DNA of 64,000 nt, from NCBI RefSeq assembly GCF_001005295.1, contig NZ_LBMK01000002.1, forward strand, positions 999,131 through 1,063,130. Direction: 5' to 3'. The translations under genes were made by a program, and so were the position numbers. This document shows positions 16,581 through 25,272 of this stretch, piece by piece (the first letter of the stretch is position 1; each line of letters begins with the position of its first letter). This DNA comes from Streptomyces yangpuensis (GTDB lineage Bacteria > Actinomycetota > Actinomycetes > Streptomycetales > Streptomycetaceae). Under the pieces are notes generated by a model, which had not been told where the DNA came from, did no database searches, and saw only the letters and a program-made list of their open reading frames with translations.

Positions 16581-17519
16581 TCAGAAGCCGAAGTCCTGGG
16601 TCCACCAGGGGCCGCCGGCGGCGAAGTGCGCGCCGACGCCCAGGGTGCGGAACTCACAGTTGAGGATGTTGGCCTTGTGGCCCGGGCTGTTCATCCAGGC
16701 CTTCATCACGGCATCGGCGTCGCCCTGGCCGCGGGCGATGTTCTCGCCGCCGAGGCCCGAGAGGCCGGCCTGGGCGGCGCGGTCCCAGGGGGTGTTCCCG
16801 TCGGGGTCGTCGTGGCCGAAGAAGCCGCGGGTGGCCATGTCCTTGCTGAAGGCGCCGGCCAGCGCAGCCAGCGGCGGGTTGGCGCGGACCGGCCCGCAGC
16901 CCGCCTGGGCGCGCTCCTGGTTCACCAGGGCGACCACGGCGTCCTCCTCCGCGGAGTGCCCGTCCAGGCTCGGCCGGGTCGCGGCGGCGGTGGGGCTCGG
17001 CGCCGGGGCCGGCTCGGTGGGTGCCGGGGCCTGGGTCTTCTTCGGCGCCTCGGGGGAGGGGACCGGCGCGGCCGGGGTCTTGCGAACGGGGCTCGGCGCC
17101 GCGGGCGGCGTGGCGCTGGGCGATGCCTTCGGCGCCTGGGACGCGGAGGGGGTCGGCGAAGCGGACGGCGTGGGGGAGGCCGACGGTGAAGGGGAGCCCG
17201 ACGGGGTCGCCGGGGCGGAGGGCGCGCCGGTCGTCGCCGGGGCATGGCCCGACAGGCTAGCGAGGCCGCCCTGCCGCTGGAGCAGCGGGTCGGGGGTGGG
17301 GGTGGCCTTGGCCGCGGCCTTCGAGGCGGTGGCGTTCACGGTCGTGTCCGTGCCGCTCACCCCCACATAGGGGAAGGAGCCGCCGACCGGGACCATGCCG
17401 GTGGTGACGGCGGCGGTGCCGAGGGCGACGGCGACCGAGACCCCGAGCAGGCCGGTGCGCAGGGCGGTGCCGTGCATGCCGCCGCGGCGCGGCGGGGTGG
17501 GGAGCCGGTGACGTCCCAT
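16581..17519 (-). CDS. CAP (SCP/PR-1) domain protein, probably surface anchored
   Basis: 312 residues. A basic N-terminus precedes one hydrophobic segment (about residues 19-40) that may be a signal anchor. Then comes a long Pro/Ser/Thr/Ala linker (about residues 60-190) with repeats such as S-A-S-P-T-P. A C-terminal CAP domain begins at about residue 195 (V-V-A-L-V-N-Q-E-R), with conserved motifs G-H-D-D-P-D-G, G-E-N-I-A-R-G and the W-M-N-S-P-G-H-K-A-N-I-L block. Its role is unknown; bacterial CAP proteins are extracytoplasmic. The ATG at 17519 has AGGAAGG upstream. Confidence 0.82.
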   Translation of the reverse strand: MGRHRLPTPPRRGGMHGTALRTGLLGVSVAVALGTAAVTTGMVPVGGSFPYVGVSGTDTTVNATASKAAAKATPTPDPLLQRQGGLASLSGHAPATTGAPSAPATPSGSPSPSASPTPSASPTPSASQAPKASPSATPPAAPSPVRKTPAAPVPSPEAPKKTQAPAPTEPAPAPSPTAAATRPSLDGHSAEEDAVVALVNQERAQAGCGPVRANPPLAALAGAFSKDMATRGFFGHDDPDGNTPWDRAAQAGLSGLGGENIARGQGDADAVMKAWMNSPGHKANILNCEFRTLGVGAHFAAGGPWWTQDFGF

Positions 17520-17656
17520 CGGTGTCGTGCCTTCCTGACCGGAGCAAGATCGTCCCTTACTCACCCAAATGGGTGAGTTCGTTGGTGCGCGACTGTACGC
17601 CATGGGGCCCCGGGGGCGATGTGACCGAAAAGTGCCCGCCCGGATAGCGTTCGCCC

Positions 17657-17938
17657 ATGAATGAAGATGTCCGCCTGACCGCATGGGTGCGCGGCCGTGT
17701 GCAGGGAGTGGGCTTCCGCTGGTTCACCAGGGAGAACGCCCTGGAGATCGGCGGCGTGGTCGGCTTCGCGCTCAACCTCGACGACGGGCGGGTGCAGGTG
17801 GTCGCCGAAGGTCAACGTGAGAATTGCCACCGCCTGCTCGACTGGTTGCGGTCCGCCGACACGCCCGGCCGGGTGGACGGGGTGACAGAGATCTGGGGGA
17901 CACCGCGCGGTGGCTACGACGGATTCGGGATGCGGTGA
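17657..17938 (+). CDS. acyP: Acylphosphatase
   Basis: 93-residue enzyme hydrolysing carboxyl-phosphate bonds. The signature [11 protein letters not shown] carries the catalytic Arg, and [13 protein letters not shown] the catalytic Asn. It starts with a plain ATG and diverges from the CAP-domain gene. In many streptomycetes it sits shortly before smc. Confidence 0.93.
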   Translation: MNEDVRLTAWVRGRVQGVGFRWFTRENALEIGGVVGFALNLDDGRVQVVAEGQRENCHRLLDWLRSADTPGRVDGVTEIWGTPRGGYDGFGMR

Positions 17939-18286
17939 GCGATCGACTGATCATGAACTCATCACATCTCTGACCGTCCGGACCCGGTCGGAACTGGGCA
18001 TTCGTCGCCGACGCGTTGCCGAGGCGGACGATCCGTGGAAGGCTCGAGGATGAGGATGATCTCCACGCCCCTTGTGGGGCCCGGGCTGCCCGCCGATACG
18101 GGGCGTGATCGTGTTGACCGTCAAACTTTTTGGTGAGACGCTGGAAGCCCCGCGCACCTGAGCTGTTTGGCAGTGCTGGCAGTAGTAAGCGCAGTGACTG
18201 ACAGTCGCTGCCGGACATCCGCGGGTGCGATTCCCTCACGACCCACACCGCTTCGGTCGGTCACTCAGTGTGGAGGACCATCCATC
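17939..18286 (+). other. 348-base non-coding stretch with structured leader signals
   Basis: No credible gene. Visible elements: an 11-base palindrome TTGAC-C-GTCAA (18114-18124); a 21-base near-perfect hairpin, GCAGTGACTG with CAGTCGCTGC around one base (18191-18211, one G-T wobble); and CCACAC (18243-18248) able to pair with GTGTGG (18268-18273) just beside the GGAGG of the next gene. These may form a folded 5' leader for the 72-residue protein. Confidence 0.4.
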
Positions 18287-18505
18287 ATGGCAAAGGCGCT
18301 TCTCGGTTACGTCGGCGGTTCCGACCCGCGACTCCTCGCCGAGATGCGACGGCTTCAGCAGCGCGTCCAGGACCTCGAGTCCGAGCTCGTACGGATTCAG
18401 TCCGAAAATGACGCGCTGAACGCGGCCGCCGCTCAGCACGACGGAGACTCGCTGCTGGACAGCATCGACATCGACGTACCCCAGGCGGAGCCTGCGCTCA
18501 CCTGA
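18287..18505 (+). CDS. Small coiled-coil protein, conserved hypothetical
   Basis: 72-residue protein with no recognised function. It begins M-A-K-A-L-L-G-Y-V-G-G-S-D-P and continues with a predicted coiled coil (residues about 18-45: R-R-L-Q-Q-R-V-Q-D-L-E-S-E-L) and an acidic tail. I recall a nearly identical protein at the same place in other streptomycetes. TGGAGG sits eight bases before the ATG. A strong intrinsic terminator follows, so it is a single-gene unit with a long upstream region. Confidence 0.8.
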   Translation: MAKALLGYVGGSDPRLLAEMRRLQQRVQDLESELVRIQSENDALNAAAAQHDGDSLLDSIDIDVPQAEPALT

Positions 18506-18548
18506 TCCGCGCTCACTCGTCGCTCGAATCCAGCCCCGCATGATCTGC

Positions 18549-18578
18549 AAGGGACGCTCCGGCGTCCCTTCTTTCTTT
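18549..18578 (+). terminator. Intrinsic terminator after the small coiled-coil gene
   Basis: Nine-base perfect stem (18549-18557 with 18562-18570), TCCG loop, then CTTTCTTT. One of the few terminators here with a true T-rich tail. Confidence 0.9.
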
Positions 18579-18690
18579 GGACTCCGCATCAGGGACCACA
18601 GGGCCGGGTGGGGGGCCTGATGCCTTTGACGTCGATCGTGCCCTGCACCTTCATGGGTGAAACCGAACGTGAGAGGTAGAGTCCGGCGGC

Positions 18691-21600
18691 GTGCACCTCA
18701 AGTCCCTGACCCTGCGTGGCTTCAAATCCTTCGCCTCCGCCACCACCCTGCGCTTTGAACCCGGCATCACCTGTGTCGTGGGTCCGAACGGCTCGGGCAA
18801 GTCCAACGTCGTCGACGCGCTGTCCTGGGTCATGGGCGAACAGGGAGCCAAGTCCCTGCGCGGCGGCAAGATGGAGGACGTCATCTTCGCCGGGACCACC
18901 GGACGTCCGCCGCTCGGCCGCGCCGAGGTCTCCCTGACGATCGACAACTCCGACGGCGCGCTGCCCATCGACTACGCCGAAGTCACCATCACCCGGATCA
19001 TGTTCCGCGGCGGCAGCAGCGAATACCAGATCAACGGTGACACCTGCCGGCTGCTCGACATCCAGGAACTGCTCTCCGACTCCGGTATCGGCCGCGAGAT
19101 GCACGTCATCGTCGGGCAGGGCCAGCTGGACTCTGTCCTGCACGCCGACCCCATGGGCCGCCGCGCCTTCATCGAGGAGGCGGCCGGCGTACTGAAGCAC
19201 CGCAAGCGCAAGGAGAAGGCGCTGCGGAAGCTCGACGCGATGCAGGCCAACCTCGCCCGCGTGCAGGACCTGGGCGACGAACTGCGCCGGCAGCTCAAGC
19301 CCCTGGGCCGCCAGGCCGCCGTCGCCCGCCGGGCCGCCGTGATCCAGGCCGACCTGCGCGACGCGCGGCTGCGCCTGCTCGCCGACGACCTGGTCGCGCT
19401 GCGGCGCGCGCTCGACGCGGAGATCGCGGACGAGGCCGCGCTGAGGGAGCGCAAGGAGGCCGCCGAGGCCCAGCTCGCGGCGGCGCTGCGGCGCGAGGCC
19501 GAGCTGGAGGAAGCCGTACGGGAACTCACGCCGAGGCTCCGGCGGGCGCAGCAGACCTGGTACGACCTGTCGCAGCTCGCCGAACGGGTACGGGGCACCG
19601 CGTCCCTCGCCGACGCGCGGGTCACGAGCGCGACGGCCCCCGTCGAGGAGGAGCGCAGGGGACGCGATCCCGAGGACATGGAACGGGAGGCGGAGCGGAT
19701 CCGCGAACAGGAGGCCGAGCTGACGGCCGCCCTGGAAGCGGCCTCCCGCGCCCTGGAGGACACCACCGGGCACCGCGCGGAGCTGGAACGCGAGCTGGCC
19801 GACGAGGAACGCCGGCTGCGGGACGCCGCGCGGGCCATCGCCGACCGGCGCGAGGGGCTGGCCCGGCTGACCGGTCGGCTCGGCGCGGCCCGCTCCCGCG
19901 CCGGGGCGGCCCAGGCGGAGATCGACCGGCTCGCGCTGGCGCGGGACGAGGCGCAGAGCCGGGCCGAGGCCGCACAGGCCGAGTACGAGGCGCTGGCGGA
20001 GGAGGTCGGCGGGCTCGACGACCCGTCGGCGGAGACGGACCACGAGGCCGCGCGGGCCGAGCTCAAGGAGGCCGAGGCCGGGCTGAGCGCCGCACGCGAG
20101 GAGCTGGCGGCGGCGGAGCGCTCGCGGGCGGCGGTGGCTGCCCGCCGGGACGCGCTGGCGCTGGGGCTGCGCCGCAAGGACGGTACGAGGGCACTGCTGG
20201 CGGCCCGCGAGCGGCTGGCCGGGGTGCTGGGCCCGGCGGCGGAACGGCTGTCGGTGACCCCGGGGTACGAAGCGGCGGTGGCCGCCGCGCTGGGCTCGGC
20301 GGCGGACGCGCTGGCGGTGTCCTCCCCGTCGGCGGCGGCCGGGGCGATCCGCCACCTGCGCGACGCGGACGCCGGCCGCGCCACGCTCCTGATCACCCCA
20401 CCGACCGCCCTCCCGGGCGGGGGCGCGGCCGGCGGCGGGCCGGCGGTGCCGGTGCAAGGGGCTGGGCCTGCCTCTGACCCCGGCGGTCCCGCACACCTGC
20501 CCGGCCGGGCTCCGGGGTCTGCGCCCGCGGCCTCCGCGGCCGGCGTGACCTCCGGGGCCGGGGCCGCTCCGGTGGACGAGGTCCGGCCGGGTCCGGGTGC
20601 AGGGGCTGTGCCTGCGGCGGGGTCTGGAGGGGGCCCGGGGCAGGGCCTGACGGCGTGGGTGCCCGCGGCGCAGGCTCGCGCCGCGGACACCGGCGGAGCT
20701 GCTGCCCCGTCGGGTCAGGGCTCCGGGCCGACGGCCGCCCACGTGGCCGGGGCGGGGCGGTTCGTGCCCGTCGTGGCGCTGGTGGGTGGGGACGACGAGG
20801 TGCGGCGGGCGCTGGCGTGGGTGCTGCGCGACCACGTCGTCGTCGGCACGCTCGACGAGGCCGAGGCGCTCGTCGCGCAGCGCCCCGACACCGTGGCGGT
20901 GACCGCCCTGGGCGACGTCCTCGGCGCACACCTCGCGCACGGCGGGTCCGCCGGTGCACCCAGCCTGATCGAGGTGCAGGCCGCCGTCGACGAGGCCGCG
21001 GCGGAGCTGACCCGGCTGGCCGCGCGGTGCGAGGAGCTCGCCGCCGCTCAGGCCATCGCGCAGACCCGACGGCAGGACGCGGCCGCGCTGGTCGAGGAGC
21101 TCGCCGAGCGGCGGCGCGCCGCGGAACAGGCCCGGGCCGGGGTCGCCCAGCAGCTCGGACGCCTCGCCGGGCAGGCGAAGGGCGCCGTCGGGGAGGCCGA
21201 GCGCGGCGCCGCCGCCGCGGCCAAGGCCCAGGACGCCCTGGAACAGGCGCTGGCGGAGGTCGAGGAGTGCGCGGAGCGGCTCGCCGTCGCCGAGGAGATG
21301 CCGGTGGAGGAGGAGCCGGACAGCTCCCGCCGGGACCGGCTCGCGGCCGACGGGGCCAACGCCCGCCAGACCGAGATGGAGGCCCGGCTCCAGCTGCGGA
21401 CCCACGAGGAGCGGGTCAAGGGGCTGGCCGGGCGGGCCGACTCCCTCGACCGGGCGGCCCGCGCCGAGCGCGAGGCCCGGGCCCGGGCCGAACGCCGCCG
21501 GGCACGGCGGCGCCACGAGGCGGACGTGGCCCGCGCGGTCGCCGACGGAGCCCGCCAGCTCCTCGCCCATGTGGAGGTCTCCCTCCACCGCGCCGACGAG

Positions 21601-22560
21601 GAGCGCACCCTGGCCGAACGGGCCAAGGGGCTGCGCGAGCGCGAGCTGACCGAGGCACGCAACAAGGGCCGCGACCTGAAGGGCGAGCTCGACAAGCTCA
21701 CCGACTCCGTCCACCGCGGCGAGGTGCTCGGTGCCGAGCAGCGGCTGCGCATCGAGGCCCTGGAGGCCAAGGCGCTGGAGGAGTTCGGCATGGAGCCGCT
21801 CGCGCTCGTCGCCGAGTACGGTCCGGACCAGCCGGTCCCGCCGTCCCCGCCGGCCGACGGCGAGGAGCTGCCGCAGGACCCCGAGCACCCGCGCAACCGG
21901 CCCGGACCCTTCGTCCGCGCGCAGCAGGAGAAGCGTTTCAAGGCGGCCGAACGGGCCTACCAGCAGCTCGGCAAGGTCAACCCGCTGGCCCTGGAGGAGT
22001 TCGCGGCGCTGGAGGAGCGCCACAAGTTCCTCAGCGAGCAGCTGGAGGACCTCCGAAAGACACGGGCGGACCTCCTTCAAGTGGTGAAGGAGGTCGACGA
22101 GCGCGTCGAACAGGTCTTCACCGAGGCCTACCGGGACACCGCCCGAGAATTCGAGGGGGTGTTCTCGCGCTTGTTCCCGGGCGGCGAGGGCAGGTTGGTA
22201 CTGACCGACCCGGACAACATGCTGACCACCGGGGTGGACGTGGAGGCCCGCCCCCCGGGCAAGAAGGTCAAGCGCCTGTCGCTGCTCTCCGGCGGCGAGC
22301 GCTCGCTGACGGCCGTGGCCATGCTGGTGTCGATCTTCAAGGCGCGCCCCAGCCCGTTCTACGTGATGGACGAGGTCGAGGCCGCCCTCGACGACACCAA
22401 CCTGCAGCGGCTCATCCGGATCATGGAGGAACTCCAGGAGAGCTCACAGCTGATCGTGATCACCCACCAGAAGCGGACGATGGAGGTCGCCGACGCGCTC
22501 TACGGCGTCTCCATGCAGGGCGACGGAGTCTCCAAGGTCATCAGCCAACGGCTGCGCTGA
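18691..22560 (+). CDS. smc: Chromosome segregation ATPase SMC, with an extra hinge insert
   Basis: Ring-forming ATPase that, with ScpA/ScpB, compacts and segregates chromosomes. 1289 residues; streptomycete SMC is usually nearer 1180-1190. Walker A G-P-N-G-S-G-K-S is near residue 33; two long coiled coils flank a central hinge; the ABC signature L-L-S-G-G-E-R-S-L-T and Walker B F-Y-V-M-D-E-V-E-A-A-L lie near the end. The excess length is a Gly/Pro/Ala low-complexity stretch inside the hinge (about residues 569-688, bases 20395-20755). About a fifth of its codons end in A or T, unlike the rest of the gene. GTG start. Confidence 0.95.
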   Translation: MHLKSLTLRGFKSFASATTLRFEPGITCVVGPNGSGKSNVVDALSWVMGEQGAKSLRGGKMEDVIFAGTTGRPPLGRAEVSLTIDNSDGALPIDYAEVTITRIMFRGGSSEYQINGDTCRLLDIQELLSDSGIGREMHVIVGQGQLDSVLHADPMGRRAFIEEAAGVLKHRKRKEKALRKLDAMQANLARVQDLGDELRRQLKPLGRQAAVARRAAVIQADLRDARLRLLADDLVALRRALDAEIADEAALRERKEAAEAQLAAALRREAELEEAVRELTPRLRRAQQTWYDLSQLAERVRGTASLADARVTSATAPVEEERRGRDPEDMEREAERIREQEAELTAALEAASRALEDTTGHRAELERELADEERRLRDAARAIADRREGLARLTGRLGAARSRAGAAQAEIDRLALARDEAQSRAEAAQAEYEALAEEVGGLDDPSAETDHEAARAELKEAEAGLSAAREELAAAERSRAAVAARRDALALGLRRKDGTRALLAARERLAGVLGPAAERLSVTPGYEAAVAAALGSAADALAVSSPSAAAGAIRHLRDADAGRATLLITPPTALPGGGAAGGGPAVPVQGAGPASDPGGPAHLPGRAPGSAPAASAAGVTSGAGAAPVDEVRPGPGAGAVPAAGSGGGPGQGLTAWVPAAQARAADTGGAAAPSGQGSGPTAAHVAGAGRFVPVVALVGGDDEVRRALAWVLRDHVVVGTLDEAEALVAQRPDTVAVTALGDVLGAHLAHGGSAGAPSLIEVQAAVDEAAAELTRLAARCEELAAAQAIAQTRRQDAAALVEELAERRRAAEQARAGVAQQLGRLAGQAKGAVGEAERGAAAAAKAQDALEQALAEVEECAERLAVAEEMPVEEEPDSSRRDRLAADGANARQTEMEARLQLRTHEERVKGLAGRADSLDRAARAEREARARAERRRARRRHEADVARAVADGARQLLAHVEVSLHRADEERTLAERAKGLRERELTEARNKGRDLKGELDKLTDSVHRGEVLGAEQRLRIEALEAKALEEFGMEPLALVAEYGPDQPVPPSPPADGEELPQDPEHPRNRPGPFVRAQQEKRFKAAERAYQQLGKVNPLALEEFAALEERHKFLSEQLEDLRKTRADLLQVVKEVDERVEQVFTEAYRDTAREFEGVFSRLFPGGEGRLVLTDPDNMLTTGVDVEARPPGKKVKRLSLLSGGERSLTAVAMLVSIFKARPSPFYVMDEVEAALDDTNLQRLIRIMEELQESSQLIVITHQKRTMEVADALYGVSMQGDGVSKVISQRLR

Positions 22561-22571
22561 CGAACCTTCAG

Positions 22572-22657
22572 TTCAAGAAGTGAATTCATTGGGAGAGCTC
22601 TGCGCTGCATAAGAAGTTCATCCCAGGTATTGACTTCAAAAACTGAACGCATAGGCT
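22572..22657 (+). promoter_or_regulatory. glcP promoter with paired TTCA-N5-TGAA operators
   Basis: TTGACT (22630-22635) and TAGGCT (22652-22657), 16 bases apart, form a reasonable promoter. TTCA-N5-TGAA occurs at 22572-22584 and again at 22635-22647, the second inside the -35/-10 spacer. Centres are 63 bases apart, close to six helical turns. The arrangement suggests repression by a dimeric factor, possibly with looping. Confidence 0.55.
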
Positions 22658-22744
22658 CGCTCCGCTGTCCCCCGCCTTCGGGTGGTGCCCGATCTTGAAC
22701 TGTGCGCCACTGTAAGGACGGACGAAACCCCCACGGAGCACACC

Positions 22745-24178
22745 TTGACCAGCAGCACTGCGCAGACCCCGGCGTCCGGCGGCGGATCCTCGCCCCAGCC
22801 CGACCACCTCGGCCACGTCATCTTCATCACGGCGGCCGCTGCCATGGGCGGCTTCCTCTTCGGGTACGACAGCTCCGTCATCAACGGCGCCGTCGTCGCC
22901 ATCCGCGAACGCTTCGACGTCGGCTCGGAGGCGCTCGCCCAGGTGATCGCCGCCGCGCTGATCGGCTGCGCCATCGGCGCCGCCACCGCGGGCCGGCTCG
23001 CCGACCGGATCGGCCGAATCCGCTGTATGCAGATCGCGGCCGTCCTCTTCACCGCCAGCGCCATCGGCTCGGCCCTGCCCTTCGCCCTCTGGGACCTCGC
23101 CATGTGGCGTGTGATCGGCGGCTTCGGCATCGGCATGGCCTCCGTCATCGGCCCGGCCTACATCGCCGAAGTCTCCCCGCCCGCCTACCGCGGCCGGCTC
23201 GCCTCCTTCCAGCAGGCCGCCATCGTCATCGGCATCGCCGTCTCCCAGCTCGTCAACTGGGGCATCCTCAACCTCGCCGACGGCGACCAGCGCGGCGAGC
23301 TCGGCGGCCTGGAGGCCTGGCAGTGGATGCTGGGCGTCATGGTCGTCCCGGCCGTGCTCTACGGCCTGCTGTCCTTCGTCATCCCGGAGTCCCCGCGCTT
23401 CCTGGTCTCCGTCGGCCGTACCGCCGAGGCCAAGAAGGTGCTGGCCGAGGTCGAGGGCTCGAAGGCCGACCTGGACGGGCGCGTCCGCGAGATCGAGCAC
23501 GCGATGCACTCCGAGACCAGGTCCACCTTCAAGGACCTGCTCGGCGGCCGCTTCGGCTTCCTGCCCATCGTCTGGATCGGCATCGGCCTCTCGCTCTTCC
23601 AGCAGCTCGTCGGCATCAACGTGATCTTCTACTACAGCTCCTCGCTGTGGCAGTCCGTCGGCATCGACCCGACCAGCTCGTTCCTCTACTCCTTCACCAC
23701 GTCGATCATCAACATCGTCGGCACGGTGATCGCGATGATCTTCGTCGACCGGATCGGCCGCAAGCCCCTCGCCCTCATCGGTTCGGCGGGCATGGCCATC
23801 TCCCTCGGCCTGTGCGCGTGGGCGTTCTCCTTCACCTCCGGCACCGGCGACGACATCACCCTGCCCGACGCCCAGGCCGCGGTGGCCCTGGTCGCCGCGC
23901 ACACCTTCGTGCTCTTCTTCGCCCTGTCCTGGGGCGTGGTGGTCTGGGTGCTGCTCGGCGAGATGTTCCCCAACCGCATCCGCGCCGCCGCACTCGGCGT
24001 CGCCGCCTCCGCCCAGTGGATCGCCAACTGGGTCATCACCGTCTCGTTCCCGTCCCTGTCGGACTGGAGCCTGTCCGGTGCCTACGTGATCTACACCGTC
24101 TTCGCACTGCTCTCGATCCCGTTCGTCCTCAAGTGGGTGCCGGAGACCAAGGGCAAGGCGCTGGAGGAGATGGGGTAA
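22745..24178 (+). CDS. glcP: Glucose permease of the major facilitator superfamily
   Basis: 477-residue sugar:H+ symporter with about 12 membrane segments. Sugar-porter motifs are intact: G-Y-D-S-S-V-I-N-G in helix 1, G-R-L-A-D-R-I-G-R in loop 2-3, P-E-S-P-R-F-L after helix 6, D-R-I-G-R-K-P in loop 8-9 and P-E-T-K-G at the end. In S. coelicolor the gene directly after smc is glcP, the main glucose uptake system feeding glucose kinase; position and sequence agree. The TTG at 22745 follows CGGAG and begins the usual T-S-S-T N-terminus. Confidence 0.9.
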   Translation: MTSSTAQTPASGGGSSPQPDHLGHVIFITAAAAMGGFLFGYDSSVINGAVVAIRERFDVGSEALAQVIAAALIGCAIGAATAGRLADRIGRIRCMQIAAVLFTASAIGSALPFALWDLAMWRVIGGFGIGMASVIGPAYIAEVSPPAYRGRLASFQQAAIVIGIAVSQLVNWGILNLADGDQRGELGGLEAWQWMLGVMVVPAVLYGLLSFVIPESPRFLVSVGRTAEAKKVLAEVEGSKADLDGRVREIEHAMHSETRSTFKDLLGGRFGFLPIVWIGIGLSLFQQLVGINVIFYYSSSLWQSVGIDPTSSFLYSFTTSIINIVGTVIAMIFVDRIGRKPLALIGSAGMAISLGLCAWAFSFTSGTGDDITLPDAQAAVALVAAHTFVLFFALSWGVVVWVLLGEMFPNRIRAAALGVAASAQWIANWVITVSFPSLSDWSLSGAYVIYTVFALLSIPFVLKWVPETKGKALEEMG

Positions 24179-24205
24179 CCATCCCCGCCACCACCCCTTC
24201 TCCTC

Positions 24206-24244
24206 GGTACTGCCCCGGCTCAGCCCTTGAGCCGGGGCAGTACC
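24206..24244. terminator. Hairpin between glcP and the LLM oxidoreductase gene
   Basis: Perfect 17-base inverted repeat (24206-24222 with 24228-24244), five-base loop. The convergent LLM gene's stop codon (24220-24222) lies within the left arm, so its last codons form the right arm. Confidence 0.85.
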
Positions 24245-25206
24245 TGTTCGCACAGCAGGTGCAGGCTGCGCCAGCCCTCGTCCAGCGGCATCCCGCCGCA
24301 CAGCGGGTGCAGCACCAGGTTCCCCGCCTCCCCCGCGCCCCGGCCGTACGCGACCGCCTCGTCCGGGGTCAGCACCCGGTAGACGCCCTCCGCACGCAGC
24401 TCCGCCACCGAGCGCGCCGCCGACCGTACGGCGCTGCGGATGTCCTTGGACTGCCACGACGCGTACATGCCCGCCTCGTGCAGGAAGTGCCTCCCGTACT
24501 CGGCCCACACCCGGTCGGGGTCCTCCGCGATGTGCAGCAGCGGAGTCTCGGCCGCCGGCATCATGCAGAAGCCCTCCGTGCCGTACTCCGCCAGCTTCGC
24601 CATGTAGTACGCCTCCAGCTCCGGCAGGTGCGCGCTGGGGAAGAAGGGCAGCCCGAGCCGGGCCGCGCGCCGAGCTGCCGCCTCCGAGCTGCCGCCCACC
24701 AGCAGCAGCGGGTGCGGCCGGGTGAAGGGCGCCGGGGTGACCCGTACCGTGCGCCCGCGGAATTCGAAAGGTTCGCCGGTCCACGCCTTCAGCAGGGTCT
24801 CCAGCAGCTCGTCCTGGAGCCGGCCGCGCCGGCCCCACTCCACACCGTGCTGCTCGTACTCCTCGGGCCGGTAGCCGATGCCCGCGACGGTGACCAGGCG
24901 TCCGCCGCTCAGCAGGTCGAGGACGGCGATGTCCTCGGCGGCCTTCAGCGGGTCGTACAGCGGGCCGATGATCGCCGAGACGGTGACGGCGATCCGGCGG
25001 GTCGCACCGAAGACCGCGCCCGCGAAGGCGAAGGGGGAGGGCAGCCAGTTGTTGTCCGTGCCGTGGTGCTCCTCGGTCTGGACGGTGTCGATCCCGCGGT
25101 CGTCCGCGTAGCGGGCCATCTCCAGCGCGGCCCTGTAGCGGGCGGAGAGGGACTCGGGCGTGCCGTTCGGGTCGACGAGATTGAACCGGGCCACGGTGAT
25201 GGGCAT
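24220..25206 (-). CDS. LLM-class (luciferase-like) flavin-dependent oxidoreductase
   Basis: 328-residue TIM-barrel enzyme of the bacterial luciferase family, using FMN or F420. Visible family features: Q-T-E-E-H-H-G near residue 43, A-E-D-I-A-V-L-D-L-L-S-G-G-R-L-V-T-V-A-G-I-G-Y near 95-115, and the substrate-loop P-L-L-L-V-G-G-S-S. The substrate is unknown. It lies 62 bases after an NCS1 permease on the same strand, suggesting a scavenging or degradation pair for a purine- or pyrimidine-like compound (inference). Its ribosome site is inside a hairpin. Confidence 0.82.
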   Translation of the reverse strand: MPITVARFNLVDPNGTPESLSARYRAALEMARYADDRGIDTVQTEEHHGTDNNWLPSPFAFAGAVFGATRRIAVTVSAIIGPLYDPLKAAEDIAVLDLLSGGRLVTVAGIGYRPEEYEQHGVEWGRRGRLQDELLETLLKAWTGEPFEFRGRTVRVTPAPFTRPHPLLLVGGSSEAAARRAARLGLPFFPSAHLPELEAYYMAKLAEYGTEGFCMMPAAETPLLHIAEDPDRVWAEYGRHFLHEAGMYASWQSKDIRSAVRSAARSVAELRAEGVYRVLTPDEAVAYGRGAGEAGNLVLHPLCGGMPLDEGWRSLHLLCEQVLPRLKG

Positions 25207-25214
25207 GGAGAAGT

Positions 25215-25250
25215 CCCCCTTCGCCGGATGGGTCGCACTGGCGAAGGGGG
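25215..25250 (-). promoter_or_regulatory. Hairpin covering the LLM gene's ribosome-binding site
   Basis: Perfect 11-base stem (25215-25225 with 25240-25250) and 14-base loop. Read on the minus strand, the arm nearest the ATG contains the AAGGGGGA ribosome site, so folding would block translation. Confidence 0.5.
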
Positions 25251-25257
25251 ACGCTAG

Positions 25258-25272
25258 CTGACGCGACGTCAG
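25258..25272. promoter_or_regulatory. Palindrome CTGACG-N3-CGTCAG
   Basis: Six-base perfect arms across the NCS1 gene stop codon (25269-25271) and the short intergenic gap. It could be a regulator site or a small RNA fold. Confidence 0.35.

Noticed and set aside
18589..22080. An 1163-codon minus-strand open frame opposite smc
   Set aside because: Shadow frame; Leu/Arg/Gly-biased translation without any domain.
25206..25272. Possible TPP or purine riboswitch before the LLM gene
   Set aside because: The GCTGAGA / TGAACCT thi-box and purine-switch core residues are missing; only simple stems are present.
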